A stretch of 64,000 nucleotides of DNA. Origin: Alphaproteobacteria bacterium (GTDB taxonomy: Bacteria > Pseudomonadota > Alphaproteobacteria > CAAGCB01 > CAG-977). How positions within the stretch are numbered: the stretch's first letter is position 1; each line of letters opens with the position of its first letter. The position numbers and the translations under genes are program-made. Location: assembly GCA_024413465.1 (NCBI GenBank), contig JAKSVU010000007.1, positions 1 through 64,000 on the forward strand, written 5' to 3'. This document shows, one piece after another, positions 44,275 through 52,683 of the stretch. The notes beneath the pieces are model-generated. The model saw nothing but the letters and a program-made list of their open reading frames with translations. It was not told the origin of the DNA and ran no database searches.

Positions 44275-44547
44275 TTATCTAACAATTCTTCTTAATGTCA
44301 TACCTGGTCTAAATCTTGGTGTCTTAATTTCAGGTAAGTCCATTTCTTTTCCTGTACGTGGATTACGAATTAAAGTTGCCTTACGTTTTGTAATGTCAAA
44401 TGTTCCAAACCCGACCAAATGAACACTTTCACCCTCAACTAAAGCATCTTGAATTGTTTCTAAGATAACGTCTAAAGCTAAATCAGCAACACCTTTTGTC
44501 ATGCCACCTTTTTTAGCTACTCTCGAAATAAATTCATTTTTATTCAT
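44275..44547 (-). CDS. hup: HU-family DNA-binding protein
   Basis: 90 residues, the full HU/IHF length. The helical start is MNKNEFISRVAKKGGM. The GFGTFDITKRKATLIRNPRTGKEM region gives the beta-arm with the conserved RNPRTG tip, and PRFRPGMTLRRIVR closes it. Bends or coats DNA as a dimer. It lies 21 bp behind the metallopeptidase gene, so the two probably share a transcript, which is unusual for HU. Confidence 0.95.
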   Translation of the reverse strand: MNKNEFISRVAKKGGMTKGVADLALDVILETIQDALVEGESVHLVGFGTFDITKRKATLIRNPRTGKEMDLPEIKTPRFRPGMTLRRIVR

Positions 44548-44568
44548 AACTTTCTCCTAATTAAAATT

Positions 44569-45639
44569 TTATCTTCCTAATGTTTTGCCTTTTGCAGCCA
44601 ATAAAGCTGTCCATTTATCTATCGTATTTCCCATAGACATCGTTTCTTGTTCATCTGATTTTGGCTTACCCATTTCTGGCAATCGACGAGCAAATGCATC
44701 CTTATGAGTTGGCATCGTATTCGGAGTCAAATCTGGTTTTTGACCATTTAACTCTTCACGCAACTTAAAGAAATCTATTGCATCCTTTTTAGTTCTTTCA
44801 CCAATTGATAAAAATCTGTCTTCATTTAAGAAATCTGGATTTTCATCTGCCAAATAGTTTCCATTCTTTGTCCAACCTATTTTTTCGACAACCGTCTTAG
44901 AATCCATACTTTTTTCAAAAGTAAAAATATTTTCAGGATCAACATCTTTACCATCTGTTTTAATCGCTTTCAACGTATCATGCATAGGTTCGATAATGTA
45001 TCCTTCTTCATAATTCTGCTTTGTACCTGTTTGGTCATACCAACCTTTAAATACACCAGCAACAAATTTATTATTTATCTCGCCTTCTTGAGCCCATGCT
45101 TGTTCATAAGCTTTGAAAATTGGTGGATAAAATTTACCAAATGTTTCCAAAGGTCCCTTATCCCCTTGCAACTCTAATTCTTTACAAGCTTTCAATGCAT
45201 ATGCTTGAGCATCTGCTTCTTTTGCCCTAGATTGACGAATAATTGAAGCAACGTCTAATTTATCGCGATCTGGATATTCGGACATACGGACACCTTGACC
45301 AGCATGACGACTTTCATGACATAAAGTACTAACTAATTTATCATCAGAAGCCATTGGACCTAAACCGATACAATCAATTCCGCCAAAACAACAACCAAAA
45401 CAATTCGTTCCCGCATCCAAAAAACCAAATTTATATCCAGCAGAAGCTGCAATTTCCAAAGTTTCCTTTCCAGCTTCAGATTTTGATAAACGATTAACGA
45501 TATCAATCATACGAGGGCGTTCTTCTTCAGTACATAAAGAAATATCAACATCAACGAGTAATTCTGCTTTTGGATCATAGACTTTTTGAGGTATTGGTTG
45601 TTCAAAAAGAGCCTGTAATTTTCTATCCACTATTTCCAT
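44569..45639 (-). CDS. Putative metallopeptidase, possible secreted effector
   Basis: 356 residues from the ATG at 45639, chosen because AGGGAAG lies just upstream; an in-frame start at 45702 has none. The centre has LVSTLCHESRHAGQG (about residues 110-124), a His-Glu-x-x-His zinc site. A Cys cluster FGCCFGGIDC lies just before it and a possible third ligand, QSRAKEADAQAY, follows, as in DUF6782-like putative metallopeptidases. No signal peptide. The C-terminus is basic (LLAAKGKTLGR). Homologues, as I recall, occur in host-associated bacteria. Target unknown. Confidence 0.65.
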   Translation of the reverse strand: MEIVDRKLQALFEQPIPQKVYDPKAELLVDVDISLCTEEERPRMIDIVNRLSKSEAGKETLEIAASAGYKFGFLDAGTNCFGCCFGGIDCIGLGPMASDDKLVSTLCHESRHAGQGVRMSEYPDRDKLDVASIIRQSRAKEADAQAYALKACKELELQGDKGPLETFGKFYPPIFKAYEQAWAQEGEINNKFVAGVFKGWYDQTGTKQNYEEGYIIEPMHDTLKAIKTDGKDVDPENIFTFEKSMDSKTVVEKIGWTKNGNYLADENPDFLNEDRFLSIGERTKKDAIDFFKLREELNGQKPDLTPNTMPTHKDAFARRLPEMGKPKSDEQETMSMGNTIDKWTALLAAKGKTLGR

Positions 45640-45714
45640 ATTATTCTTCCCTAATTTCAATATACAAACAAAATCACGTACATCACGAGTGACGCCACTC
45701 ATTTACTAGTATGG

Positions 45715-45744
45715 AATTTACACATTTTACATTACTTTTGTCAA
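45715..45744 (-). promoter_or_regulatory. Promoter of the metallopeptidase-HU operon
   Basis: Minus strand: -35 TTGACA (45744-45739, perfect), 18-bp spacer, -10 TAAATT (45720-45715). A dyad GAGTGACGCCACTC lies at 45687-45700 in the leader. Confidence 0.65.
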
Positions 45745-45776
45745 TTGTTTTTGGACAAAAATTAAAAAAATTTACA

Positions 45777-45812
45777 CAAAAAAAGCCCTCTTTTTTTCAA
45801 GAGGGCTTTTTA
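45777..45812. terminator. Terminator of the NrdD-tail gene
   Basis: AAAGCCCTCTT / AAGAGGGCTTT stem with A- and T-runs on both sides, so active in both directions. It separates the small gene from the metallopeptidase promoter. Confidence 0.88.
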
Positions 45813-45818
45813 AATTTT

Positions 45819-46004
45819 CTATTCAGCTGCTTCACACAAACAGGAAGATTTTTCCAAAGCAATTTTTTCACTAAAATTTAAGCGTTCAGCAAACTCTGCT
45901 TTTTTCCCGATATTGAATCCCTCTACTGGACGGAAATACCCCATCACTCTGGTCCAAATCTCGCAAGGCTGACGTTCTTCATCTTTTAATACGATTGTAT
46001 CCAT
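45819..46004 (-). CDS. Stand-alone NrdD C-terminal-like small protein
   Basis: 61 residues. The core CEIWTRVMGYFRPVEGFNIGKKAEFAERLNF resembles the small proteins annotated as anaerobic ribonucleotide reductase that sit beside NrdD/NrdJ genes in many alphaproteobacteria (CEVWTRVMGY...KK.E...R). It lacks the glycyl-radical site itself and has one Cys up front and a CLC near the end. AGGGAGA precedes the ATG. No ribonucleotide reductase large subunit is nearby, so here the gene is on its own. A role in anaerobic dNTP synthesis is inferred. Confidence 0.72.
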   Translation of the reverse strand: MDTIVLKDEERQPCEIWTRVMGYFRPVEGFNIGKKAEFAERLNFSEKIALEKSSCLCEAAE

Positions 46005-46019
46005 GGCATTTCTCCCTGT

Positions 46020-46072
46020 TGTTAACCCCGTAATTCTAGTTATACAACTAATATCTTAAAATGGGGTTAACA
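46020..46072. repeat. Long-range inverted repeat upstream of the NrdD-tail gene
   Basis: TGTTAACCCC (46020-46029) and GGGGTTAACA (46063-46072) are perfect ten-base inverted arms around 33 AT-rich bases that hold possible -10 sequences. This could be a pair of operator half-sites around the promoter of the NrdD-tail gene, or a stem-loop closing the upstream 469-residue gene. Confidence 0.5.
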
Positions 46073-46085
46073 GACACAATATATA

Positions 46086-47495
46086 TTATCGACCAAACCT
46101 TTCAGCAAACATTTTTGCCTGAATTGCTTGAGAAAAAGAAGATCGAACTTGTGATTGTTGATTATTTTCTTTTTCTTTCAATATGTTATTCTTTTCCATA
46201 ATCCGCCCATGCAAACCTTTCATCATTGACGGGCCTTCTACAGAAGCTTGAAGCTCTTGTCCATCCAGCGTTAAACCACGGTTTAAAAATTCAGCGGCAA
46301 TTTTTTCATTACTCTCTTGAAGATTTTTTCTACGAATGCTTGTCTTTTCACCTTTAGCTAAACCTATCTTTTCAAAACAACTTTTTCTGGCATTTTCCAT
46401 TGCTTTTTTATCCGTATAATCCATAGGCAAATATCTATATGCAAATTTACGAAAACTCTCTTCTGTAAACTCTATATTTTCACCTTGCATATGTGCCAAT
46501 TCAACTTCAGCAGCATTGCGTTCCAAAGTAACTATTTTCGTATCACGAACACCTCTAAAATATTTTGCTTTTTCATCATATGCTTTCTTAGCATTCGGAT
46601 TTAAATCCTTTAAAGCAAACATTTTTTTCTGTTCAGCTAACGTTTTTGTATCCTTTTTAGGATCAGCACTTAATCCATACTTAACAGCACAAGCATCTAA
46701 CTTTGCTTCTTCTGAAGTTAACTTTATGCCCTTTTTCTTCTTTTCAGCAATTTTTTCGGACATATGAGATGAACCATATAATTGATCTCGAGTTTCTTCG
46801 ATAAATTTTTTAAATGTTTCTTCACGCAATTCTTTCAAGAAATCTTCACATCTTTTCTTTTCATCTGAAATAATTTTGTTTTTCATTTTTTGAACAGAAT
46901 TATCATAACGTCTATGAGATGCTTCAACTTTCTTTCTAGCTTCCATAATCTCAGAAACAGCACGCTGTGCTTCTTCTCTTCTAGCAAACAAATCTAATTT
47001 TTTTTCACCATCATTATTGTTTTGATTTCTTTGCTGTTTAGCCTCATTCTCACGCTTTTTGTTCAAATTTTCATTCATTTTTTCAGCATGCTCTTTTTCA
47101 GCTTTTTCACTTGTATTACCAAAGGTTTTGATCCCCTTGGCTTCACAGGCTTTTTTCAATTGACGAACAACGTCAGGTGTTAAATCATCTACTGTTGATG
47201 CCCATCCTTCATTCAAAACTTGTTGAATTAAAGCTTCTAACTTTGAAGCAGAAATTTTTTCTTCTGGCTTCATAGAATGGAATTCTGCAGCTTTTGATCC
47301 ATCATCATAAATTTTTCCACCATTAACAGTTGAAATCTCAACCTTTTTCTGTCCGTCCTTTTCTACAACTTTTACATCAGAGATAGCGCCTGCACTTTTA
47401 CTTTTATGCATACGACTGTAAGAAGTCTCCTGATCTTCTTTCAATTTTTTCCAAACTTTTTTTAATTTTTGTGTATCTTTTTGTTCTTCAGTCAT
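46086..47495 (-). CDS. Large charged helical protein, unknown
   Basis: 469 residues, very rich in Lys and Glu, with no signal or membrane segment. Residues about 90-125 (LIQQVLNEGWASTVDDLTPDVVRQLKKACEAKGI) resemble a loose LPD7-type unit. About 130-250 is coiled coil (ENLNKKRENEAKQQRN, EEAQRAVSEIMEARKK). The end SSFSQAIQAKMFAERFGR is basic. It follows the 859-residue gene by 13 bp and shares its style, so the two form one operon. Function unknown; export as cargo of a secretion system is a possibility. Confidence 0.6.
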   Translation of the reverse strand: MTEEQKDTQKLKKVWKKLKEDQETSYSRMHKSKSAGAISDVKVVEKDGQKKVEISTVNGGKIYDDGSKAAEFHSMKPEEKISASKLEALIQQVLNEGWASTVDDLTPDVVRQLKKACEAKGIKTFGNTSEKAEKEHAEKMNENLNKKRENEAKQQRNQNNNDGEKKLDLFARREEAQRAVSEIMEARKKVEASHRRYDNSVQKMKNKIISDEKKRCEDFLKELREETFKKFIEETRDQLYGSSHMSEKIAEKKKKGIKLTSEEAKLDACAVKYGLSADPKKDTKTLAEQKKMFALKDLNPNAKKAYDEKAKYFRGVRDTKIVTLERNAAEVELAHMQGENIEFTEESFRKFAYRYLPMDYTDKKAMENARKSCFEKIGLAKGEKTSIRRKNLQESNEKIAAEFLNRGLTLDGQELQASVEGPSMMKGLHGRIMEKNNILKEKENNQQSQVRSSFSQAIQAKMFAERFGR

Positions 47496-47508
47496 AGCTT
47501 CTCACCAA

Positions 47509-50088
47509 TTAATAAGTTCTATCCGTAACGTTTTTAAAGACATATCTACCTAGTTTCTTTTCAACCTGATTATTAAACTGATTACTACTTTCTTGAGCAG
47601 ATTTTGACTGGTACTTACCAGTAACTGATGTTAATTGTTTACCTTTCGTCATCTTTGCAAATTGTTTTTGATATTTTTCTTCATTTGCAATATTGTCTGA
47701 CCGAATATCACCAATTTTTTGCAATTTTTTAGATGGATTCTTTCCTGGAATATCATCTAATGTTTCAGGAACAGCCGCAACTATTTGAATCTCATCTCTT
47801 TTCTTTAAATCTTCAGGAGACTTCACAGCTTTTTCCATTACAGAAACCAAATTTGCCTTTGTTTGTTCTGTTGCATACATATATCTTAATGTAATACCCC
47901 GACCACTCTCTACAGCTTCTTTTTCTACATCTTCTGACCAAAATTTACGAGGAACTTGAACACTATCAAAAGATTCTACACCTTTTTTAAGACTATCTGC
48001 ACGACAAGCATCTCTTAAGCAAATAATTTTTTCTTCTTCTTTTGATAAACTATCCCCTTTTTCTAATTTTTCTTCAATTTCATTCCACTTCTGATGCATT
48101 TTTCCAGACATATCTTGTTCAAGATTCTGTCTTTCTTGTGCTTGATCTTCAGATAATTTTCCTAAATAGGATTCCGCTTCTTTATAATACCCATTATACA
48201 ACATCGCAATCCCACTAGCCTGTGTTTCGTTATATTTACCATCTAGAGTTTTCAAATATAAATCATCAACCATTCTTTGTTGCAAACTCTTTGGAGCTGT
48301 CTGAGTTTGCGAAACTTCATTTAATCCATTTTCTTGTGAAGAATCAACACCTTTTGTATTCTGAACATCTTTTTGCAACTGTACATCTTTTGCATTAAAC
48401 GGACCATATCCATCAGCATGAGCAGCCCGTACACTTTCAAATGATGGCTCTTTTTCTTTAGCATATGAATCAACAACGTCAAAACGACGATCCAAATCTG
48501 CAACACGATTAAGCAAGCGAGATTTTGTAATTTTATCTATATTTTCAAGTGCATTTTTTTGTGCTTCAGAATCCATTTCATTCCATTCCTTTTCAGTATA
48601 TTTTGGAATTGTTGGATTATACCTTTCAGAAGCATCATTAGCAGCTTTTATCATTTCCTCCGTCGGAACAAAATCTTTTACAGGCATACCTAATATTTGA
48701 CAAGCAATAAACAACTGCTTGTTCATTTCAGAAGAACCTTTTAATCGACAAGAAGTCCAACCATTCATTTGCCCCATACGAACCATTGTTAACGCTTCTT
48801 GCAATGTAGGAGCCTTCTGTTTATTATTAGAATAATCAATTCTATGTCTACCAACAAACATCTTATTGCCTGTTTCCATTGATACAGACTTACATGTATA
48901 TCCTTTTACATCTTTAACAGAACTAATTCCGGCAAACGGAGATGCAACTTGTGGTTGCGATAAAGAGCCTTCAATTGCATAAGTTTTTAACCAACGTTGC
49001 AATTTTTCAGGACCACCTAAGTAAGTCTCCGTCAAAACATCTTTCTCAGAATCATCCTTATGCTCATCATCTTCTTCTGGTTCGGCTCCACCTATACCAA
49101 AAGATCCTGTATGTTCATCATCTTCTTCATCAACTAATTGCGAAGCTGGATACGGATTTTCAACCACCTGTCCTCCTGGAACATTCACAAAACCATCTTG
49201 TTTTTCATCAATATGTTCATCTTCACCTACACCACCAAAGGTACCTTCTACCTCTTCTGGCTCTACAACATTTTCAACAACCGGTTCCTCAACTAATTGT
49301 TCTGGCTCTACAACGTTTTCAACAACTGGTTCTTCAACAGATTGTCCCGGCTCTATAACGTTTTCAACAACTGGCTCTTCAACAGATTCAATAACAAATT
49401 CATCTTCTTGGTTTGCAACATTTTCTTTTTGTTGCTCCATCATCTTCCATTGATTAAAAAAATCACTTCTTTGCTCTGTTAATTTTGCCAATTCAGCACT
49501 TAAAGTATTCCAAGCTGAAACCTCTTCTTCCCCCATTTTAGACAAATCAAGTTGATGATCTTCTGTAGCGGAAAATTCTATTTCCTTACCTTCCGGTGTA
49601 ACAAATTCTGCCTTTGTAAATTCATTATCAAAATAATCAACGGATCCCATACTTCTTCCTTCAGCATCATGTGCAAAGAAATGTAATCCTCTGTCCGTTT
49701 CATAACAGAACATCTTGCCATTCTCATCAAGATAAACGAATTCACTTGATCCATTTTCTAACTTTTTCTCCTGAATAATCCCCTTTCCAGGAATTTCATG
49801 AGCAATCATTTCCGGTTCTTTTTCTTGTTCAACTTGAGGCTGTGTGACAACAGTTTCTTCAGCAACTGGTTGATTTTTCAAAGTTTCTTGATAAATCTGA
49901 CTTGCTTCATCCCATGAAATAGTTGAATTATCTTCTTGTCTTACCGGTTCTTCATACATCACCGTATGAGCAGCACGTTGCTCTGCTAAAGCCAGTTCCA
50001 TTGGATCTTTATTACGATTTCTATATTCTTCTTTTCTTTGTTTATTAAAGAATTCATCATAAATCCGTTCTTCTTTACTTTTTGCCAT
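47509..50088 (-). CDS. 859-residue protein with LPD7-like segment and 15-residue repeats
   Basis: No overall family recognised. Layout: charged start (KSKEERIYDEFFNKQRKEEY); beta-rich unit (about 100-190, GSSEFVYLDENGKMFCYETDRG); three 15-residue acidic repeats VEEPVVENVVEPEQL (near 233-277); and an acidic linker. An LPD7-like segment follows (about 428-482: ALTMVRMGQMNGWTSCRLKGSSEM, GMPVKDFVPTEEM), then a helical remainder. LPD7 units occur in conjugative relaxases and other large mobile-element proteins, so an origin in a conjugative or secretion context is plausible. AT-rich leader with strong GGGAG site. No catalytic motif is seen. Confidence 0.6.
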   Translation of the reverse strand: MAKSKEERIYDEFFNKQRKEEYRNRNKDPMELALAEQRAAHTVMYEEPVRQEDNSTISWDEASQIYQETLKNQPVAEETVVTQPQVEQEKEPEMIAHEIPGKGIIQEKKLENGSSEFVYLDENGKMFCYETDRGLHFFAHDAEGRSMGSVDYFDNEFTKAEFVTPEGKEIEFSATEDHQLDLSKMGEEEVSAWNTLSAELAKLTEQRSDFFNQWKMMEQQKENVANQEDEFVIESVEEPVVENVIEPGQSVEEPVVENVVEPEQLVEEPVVENVVEPEEVEGTFGGVGEDEHIDEKQDGFVNVPGGQVVENPYPASQLVDEEDDEHTGSFGIGGAEPEEDDEHKDDSEKDVLTETYLGGPEKLQRWLKTYAIEGSLSQPQVASPFAGISSVKDVKGYTCKSVSMETGNKMFVGRHRIDYSNNKQKAPTLQEALTMVRMGQMNGWTSCRLKGSSEMNKQLFIACQILGMPVKDFVPTEEMIKAANDASERYNPTIPKYTEKEWNEMDSEAQKNALENIDKITKSRLLNRVADLDRRFDVVDSYAKEKEPSFESVRAAHADGYGPFNAKDVQLQKDVQNTKGVDSSQENGLNEVSQTQTAPKSLQQRMVDDLYLKTLDGKYNETQASGIAMLYNGYYKEAESYLGKLSEDQAQERQNLEQDMSGKMHQKWNEIEEKLEKGDSLSKEEEKIICLRDACRADSLKKGVESFDSVQVPRKFWSEDVEKEAVESGRGITLRYMYATEQTKANLVSVMEKAVKSPEDLKKRDEIQIVAAVPETLDDIPGKNPSKKLQKIGDIRSDNIANEEKYQKQFAKMTKGKQLTSVTGKYQSKSAQESSNQFNNQVEKKLGRYVFKNVTDRTY
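49256..49390 (-). repeat. Three tandem 45-bp coding repeats
   Basis: Units at 49256-49300, 49301-49345 and 49346-49390 code for near-copies of VEEPVVENVVEPEQL. The number is always a whole number of codons, so repeat gain or loss changes protein length without breaking it. Confidence 0.85.
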
Positions 50089-50126
50089 GGCTAGTACTCC
50101 CGTTACAATTATATTTATTATAATAT

Positions 50127-50155
50127 AACATACTTTTTAGAAAAAGATATGACAA
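50127..50155 (-). promoter_or_regulatory. Promoter of the 859/469-residue operon
   Basis: Minus strand: TTGTCA (50155-50150), 17-bp spacer, TATGTT (50132-50127); an alternative TATAAT-like -10 lies a few bases on. Upstream the leader contains another AGACAAAAA block. Confidence 0.5.
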
Positions 50156-50183
50156 ATTTTTGAAATTTTCATATTTTTTGTCT

Positions 50184-50220
50184 AAAAAAAGTAAGGAGCT
50201 TTTGAAAAATCAAAAGCTCC
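50184..50220 (-). terminator. Terminator of pgk
   Basis: GGAGCTTTTGA / TCAAAAGCTCC, an eleven-base stem, then a T7 run on the minus strand. Confidence 0.88.
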
Positions 50221-50244
50221 CCTAAAGTTAATTTTGAGAAAAAA

Positions 50245-51429
50245 TTATTTTTCCAAAACTTTTACACCTGGCAAAATTTTACCTTCCATCCATTCAAGGA
50301 AAGCACCACCAGCAGCTGATAAATATGATAATTTAGCAGCAACACCAGCTTTTTTCAAAGCAGATACTGTATCACCGCCACCACCAATGGATTTTAATCC
50401 TTTGGCTGTCAAATCAGCAACTTTTTCAGCAATAGCAAACGTTGCTTTGTTGAAAGGTTTAATTTCAAAAGCACCTACTGGACCATTCCAAATAACTGTC
50501 TTGCATTCTGCCAATTTAGCATTAACAACTTCGACAGATTTTGGTCCAATGTCTAAAATCATCTTGTCTGCAGGAACAGCTCTTATATCAACTGTTTCGT
50601 TGGCAGCATTTTCAGCAAATTCAGCAGCAACAACAGCATCAACAGGCAAAATAATTTCGCAATGTGCAGCTTTTGCTTTTTCCATAATTTCACGAGCGGT
50701 ATCAGCCATTTCTTTTTCACACAAAGAGGCCCCGACTTCTACACCTTGAGCATACAAGAATGTATTAGCCATACCACCACCGATAACTAATTTATCTACT
50801 TTTTTAACCAAGTTACCCAACAAATCTAACTTTGTTGAAACTTTTGCACCACCAACGATAGCTGCAACTGGGCGGACTGGATTACCTAAAGCAGCATCCA
50901 AAGCTTCCAATTCAGCTTGCATCAATAAACCAGCTGCATTTGGTTTTAACTTTGCCATTCCTTCTGTAGAAGCATGAGCACGATGTGCACAAGAAAATGC
51001 ATCATTAACATAAATATCGACATCTTTTGCCAATTTAGCAGCAAAATCTGCATCATTTTTTTCTTCTTCCGCATAGAAACGCAAATTTTCCAGCATAATA
51101 ACGTCACCATTCTTCATAGCTTTGATTGCTGCAGAAACTTTTTCACCGATACAATCATCAACAAAAGGAACCTTTTGTCCTAATGCTTTTTCAACGTCAG
51201 CAACGATTTGACCTAAGCTCATTTCTGGAACAACTTGACCTTTTGGACGACCAAAGTGGGAAGCAATAACAACTTTTGCACCTTTTGATGTTAAAGCTTT
51301 TACTGTTGGAACAAAACGATCAATACGTGTTGTATCTGTTACTTTTCCGTCCTTGAATGGAACGTTCAAATCTGCACGAACGAAAACAACTTTGCCAGCT
51401 GCATCTAAATCTTTAATTGTGTTAAACAT
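50245..51429 (-). CDS. pgk: Phosphoglycerate kinase
   Basis: Glycolytic ATP-forming step. 394 residues with [14 protein letters not shown] at 15, ASHFGRPKG near 57, [11 protein letters not shown] near 113, [16 protein letters not shown] near 157, [13 protein letters not shown] near 206 and the C-terminal [13 protein letters not shown] near 350. Normal length. It follows gap by about 75 bp, with a hairpin between the two that may lower read-through. Confidence 0.97.
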   Translation of the reverse strand: MFNTIKDLDAAGKVVFVRADLNVPFKDGKVTDTTRIDRFVPTVKALTSKGAKVVIASHFGRPKGQVVPEMSLGQIVADVEKALGQKVPFVDDCIGEKVSAAIKAMKNGDVIMLENLRFYAEEEKNDADFAAKLAKDVDIYVNDAFSCAHRAHASTEGMAKLKPNAAGLLMQAELEALDAALGNPVRPVAAIVGGAKVSTKLDLLGNLVKKVDKLVIGGGMANTFLYAQGVEVGASLCEKEMADTAREIMEKAKAAHCEIILPVDAVVAAEFAENAANETVDIRAVPADKMILDIGPKSVEVVNAKLAECKTVIWNGPVGAFEIKPFNKATFAIAEKVADLTAKGLKSIGGGGDTVSALKKAGVAAKLSYLSAAGGAFLEWMEGKILPGVKVLEK

Positions 51430-51452
51430 CTTTTTTCCTTATTTAAAAAAGT

Positions 51453-51487
51453 TAAAAAAAACGGCTCCCTCTATGGGAGGAAGCCGT
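51453..51487 (-). terminator. Hairpin/terminator between gap and pgk
   Basis: ACGGC and GCCGT arms with an inner TCCC/GGGA pair, followed by eight T on the minus strand. Placed inside the gap-pgk unit, it probably gives partial termination. Confidence 0.75.
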
Positions 51488-51503
51488 CTTTCAATTCAAA
51501 ATC

Positions 51504-52514
51504 TTATTTAATGAATTTTGCCATTGCAACGGCTGTATCAGACATACGATTTGAGAAGCCCCATTCGTTATCATACCAGCTGAGGATACGCAAGAAGTTA
51601 CCATCGATAACTTTTGTTTGGTCAGCATGGAAGATTGAGCTGTGAGAATCGTGTGTGAAATCTGAAGATACCAATGGTAAATCATTGTATCCCAAGATAC
51701 CTTTCATTGGGCCTTCTGCAGCAGCTTTGATAGCAGCATTGACTTCAGCTTCTGTTGTAGATTTTTCCAAAACAACTTTCAAGTCAACAACTGAAACATC
51801 AGCTGTAGGAACACGGATAGCTGAACCTTGTAATTTACCATTCAATTCTGGTAATACCAAACCAACAGCTTTTGCAGCACCTGTTGTTGTTGGGATCATT
51901 GACAAAGCAGCTGCACGAGCACGATACAAATCCTTGTGCAATGTATCAACTGTACGTTGATCACCTGTGTAGCTGTGAATTGTTGTCATATAACCACGAA
52001 CAATACCAAAATTGTCGTTGATAACTTTAGCAACTGGTGACAAGCAGTTTGTTGTGCAAGAACCGTTAGAAACAATCTTGTGTTCTGCTGTCAATTTGTC
52101 ATGGTTAACACCATAAACAACCGTCAAATCAGCACCTTTTGAAGGAGCAGAAACTAATACGCGTTTTGCGCCAGCTTCTAAATGTACTTTTGCTTTATCA
52201 GCATCTGTAAAACGACCTGTGCATTCGTAAACAACATCGATATCCAATTCTTTCCAAGGTAATTTGGTTGGATCTGGTTCTGCGACAACTTTAATTTTTT
52301 TGCCATTTACTGTAATAGAATCGTCTGTTGCTGAAATTTCGCCTGGGAATTTACCATGTACTGAATCAAATTTCAACAAATGAGCGTTAGCTTGTGGAGA
52401 ACCTAAATCGTTGATTGCAACGACATCCACATCTGTGCGGCCTGATTCTGCCAATGCACGGAAAGCTAAACGGCCAATACGACCGAAACCATTAATTGCT
52501 ACGCGAACTGCCAT
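51504..52514 (-). CDS. gap: Glyceraldehyde-3-phosphate dehydrogenase
   Basis: 336 residues: NAD fold INGFGRIGRLAFRA at 8, the active site SNGSCTTNCLSPV near 155 with the catalytic Cys, TTIHSYTGDQ near 182, and WYDNEWGFSNRM near 315. Standard type I enzyme. First gene of the gap-pgk pair; strong AAAGGAGA site. Confidence 0.97.
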   Translation of the reverse strand: MAVRVAINGFGRIGRLAFRALAESGRTDVDVVAINDLGSPQANAHLLKFDSVHGKFPGEISATDDSITVNGKKIKVVAEPDPTKLPWKELDIDVVYECTGRFTDADKAKVHLEAGAKRVLVSAPSKGADLTVVYGVNHDKLTAEHKIVSNGSCTTNCLSPVAKVINDNFGIVRGYMTTIHSYTGDQRTVDTLHKDLYRARAAALSMIPTTTGAAKAVGLVLPELNGKLQGSAIRVPTADVSVVDLKVVLEKSTTEAEVNAAIKAAAEGPMKGILGYNDLPLVSSDFTHDSHSSIFHADQTKVIDGNFLRILSWYDNEWGFSNRMSDTAVAMAKFIK

Positions 52515-52547
52515 ATTAAAATCTCCTTTAAATAAAGACTGTTCATA

Positions 52548-52625
52548 ACCCGACCCATTCGGGTGTTAAAAATTTTTGTGCTTTTCTTTTACCACAATTA
52601 TCAAAAAAATAAAGTTTTTTTTCAA
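52548..52625 (-). promoter_or_regulatory. gap promoter and leader hairpin
   Basis: Minus strand: -35 TTGAAA (52625-52620), 17-bp spacer, -10 GATAAT (52602-52597). In the leader a GC-rich hairpin ACCCGA / TCGGGT with an ATGGG loop (52564-52548) stands out from the AT-rich surroundings, 34 bases before the start codon. It may stabilise the 5' end of this highly expressed mRNA. Confidence 0.55.
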
Positions 52626-52653
52626 AAAAAATACCCATCATTTCGACGGGTAT
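52624..52653 (-). terminator. Terminator of nhaA
   Basis: ATACCC / GGGTAT arms with an 11-base loop and a run of T on the minus strand, 30 bases after the nhaA stop. Confidence 0.75.
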
Positions 52654-52683
52654 TTTCTATAATCTCACACAAAATATTTCTAC

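Noticed and set aside
49256-49390. CRISPR-like array
   Set aside because: The repeat is a contiguous 45-bp coding unit with no spacers. No CRISPR array was seen anywhere in the window.
50234-50749. Plus-strand open frame opposite pgk (and similar long frames opposite recJ, the 859-residue gene and oadA)
   Set aside because: Antisense shadows of strongly conserved genes, without ribosome sites or family features.
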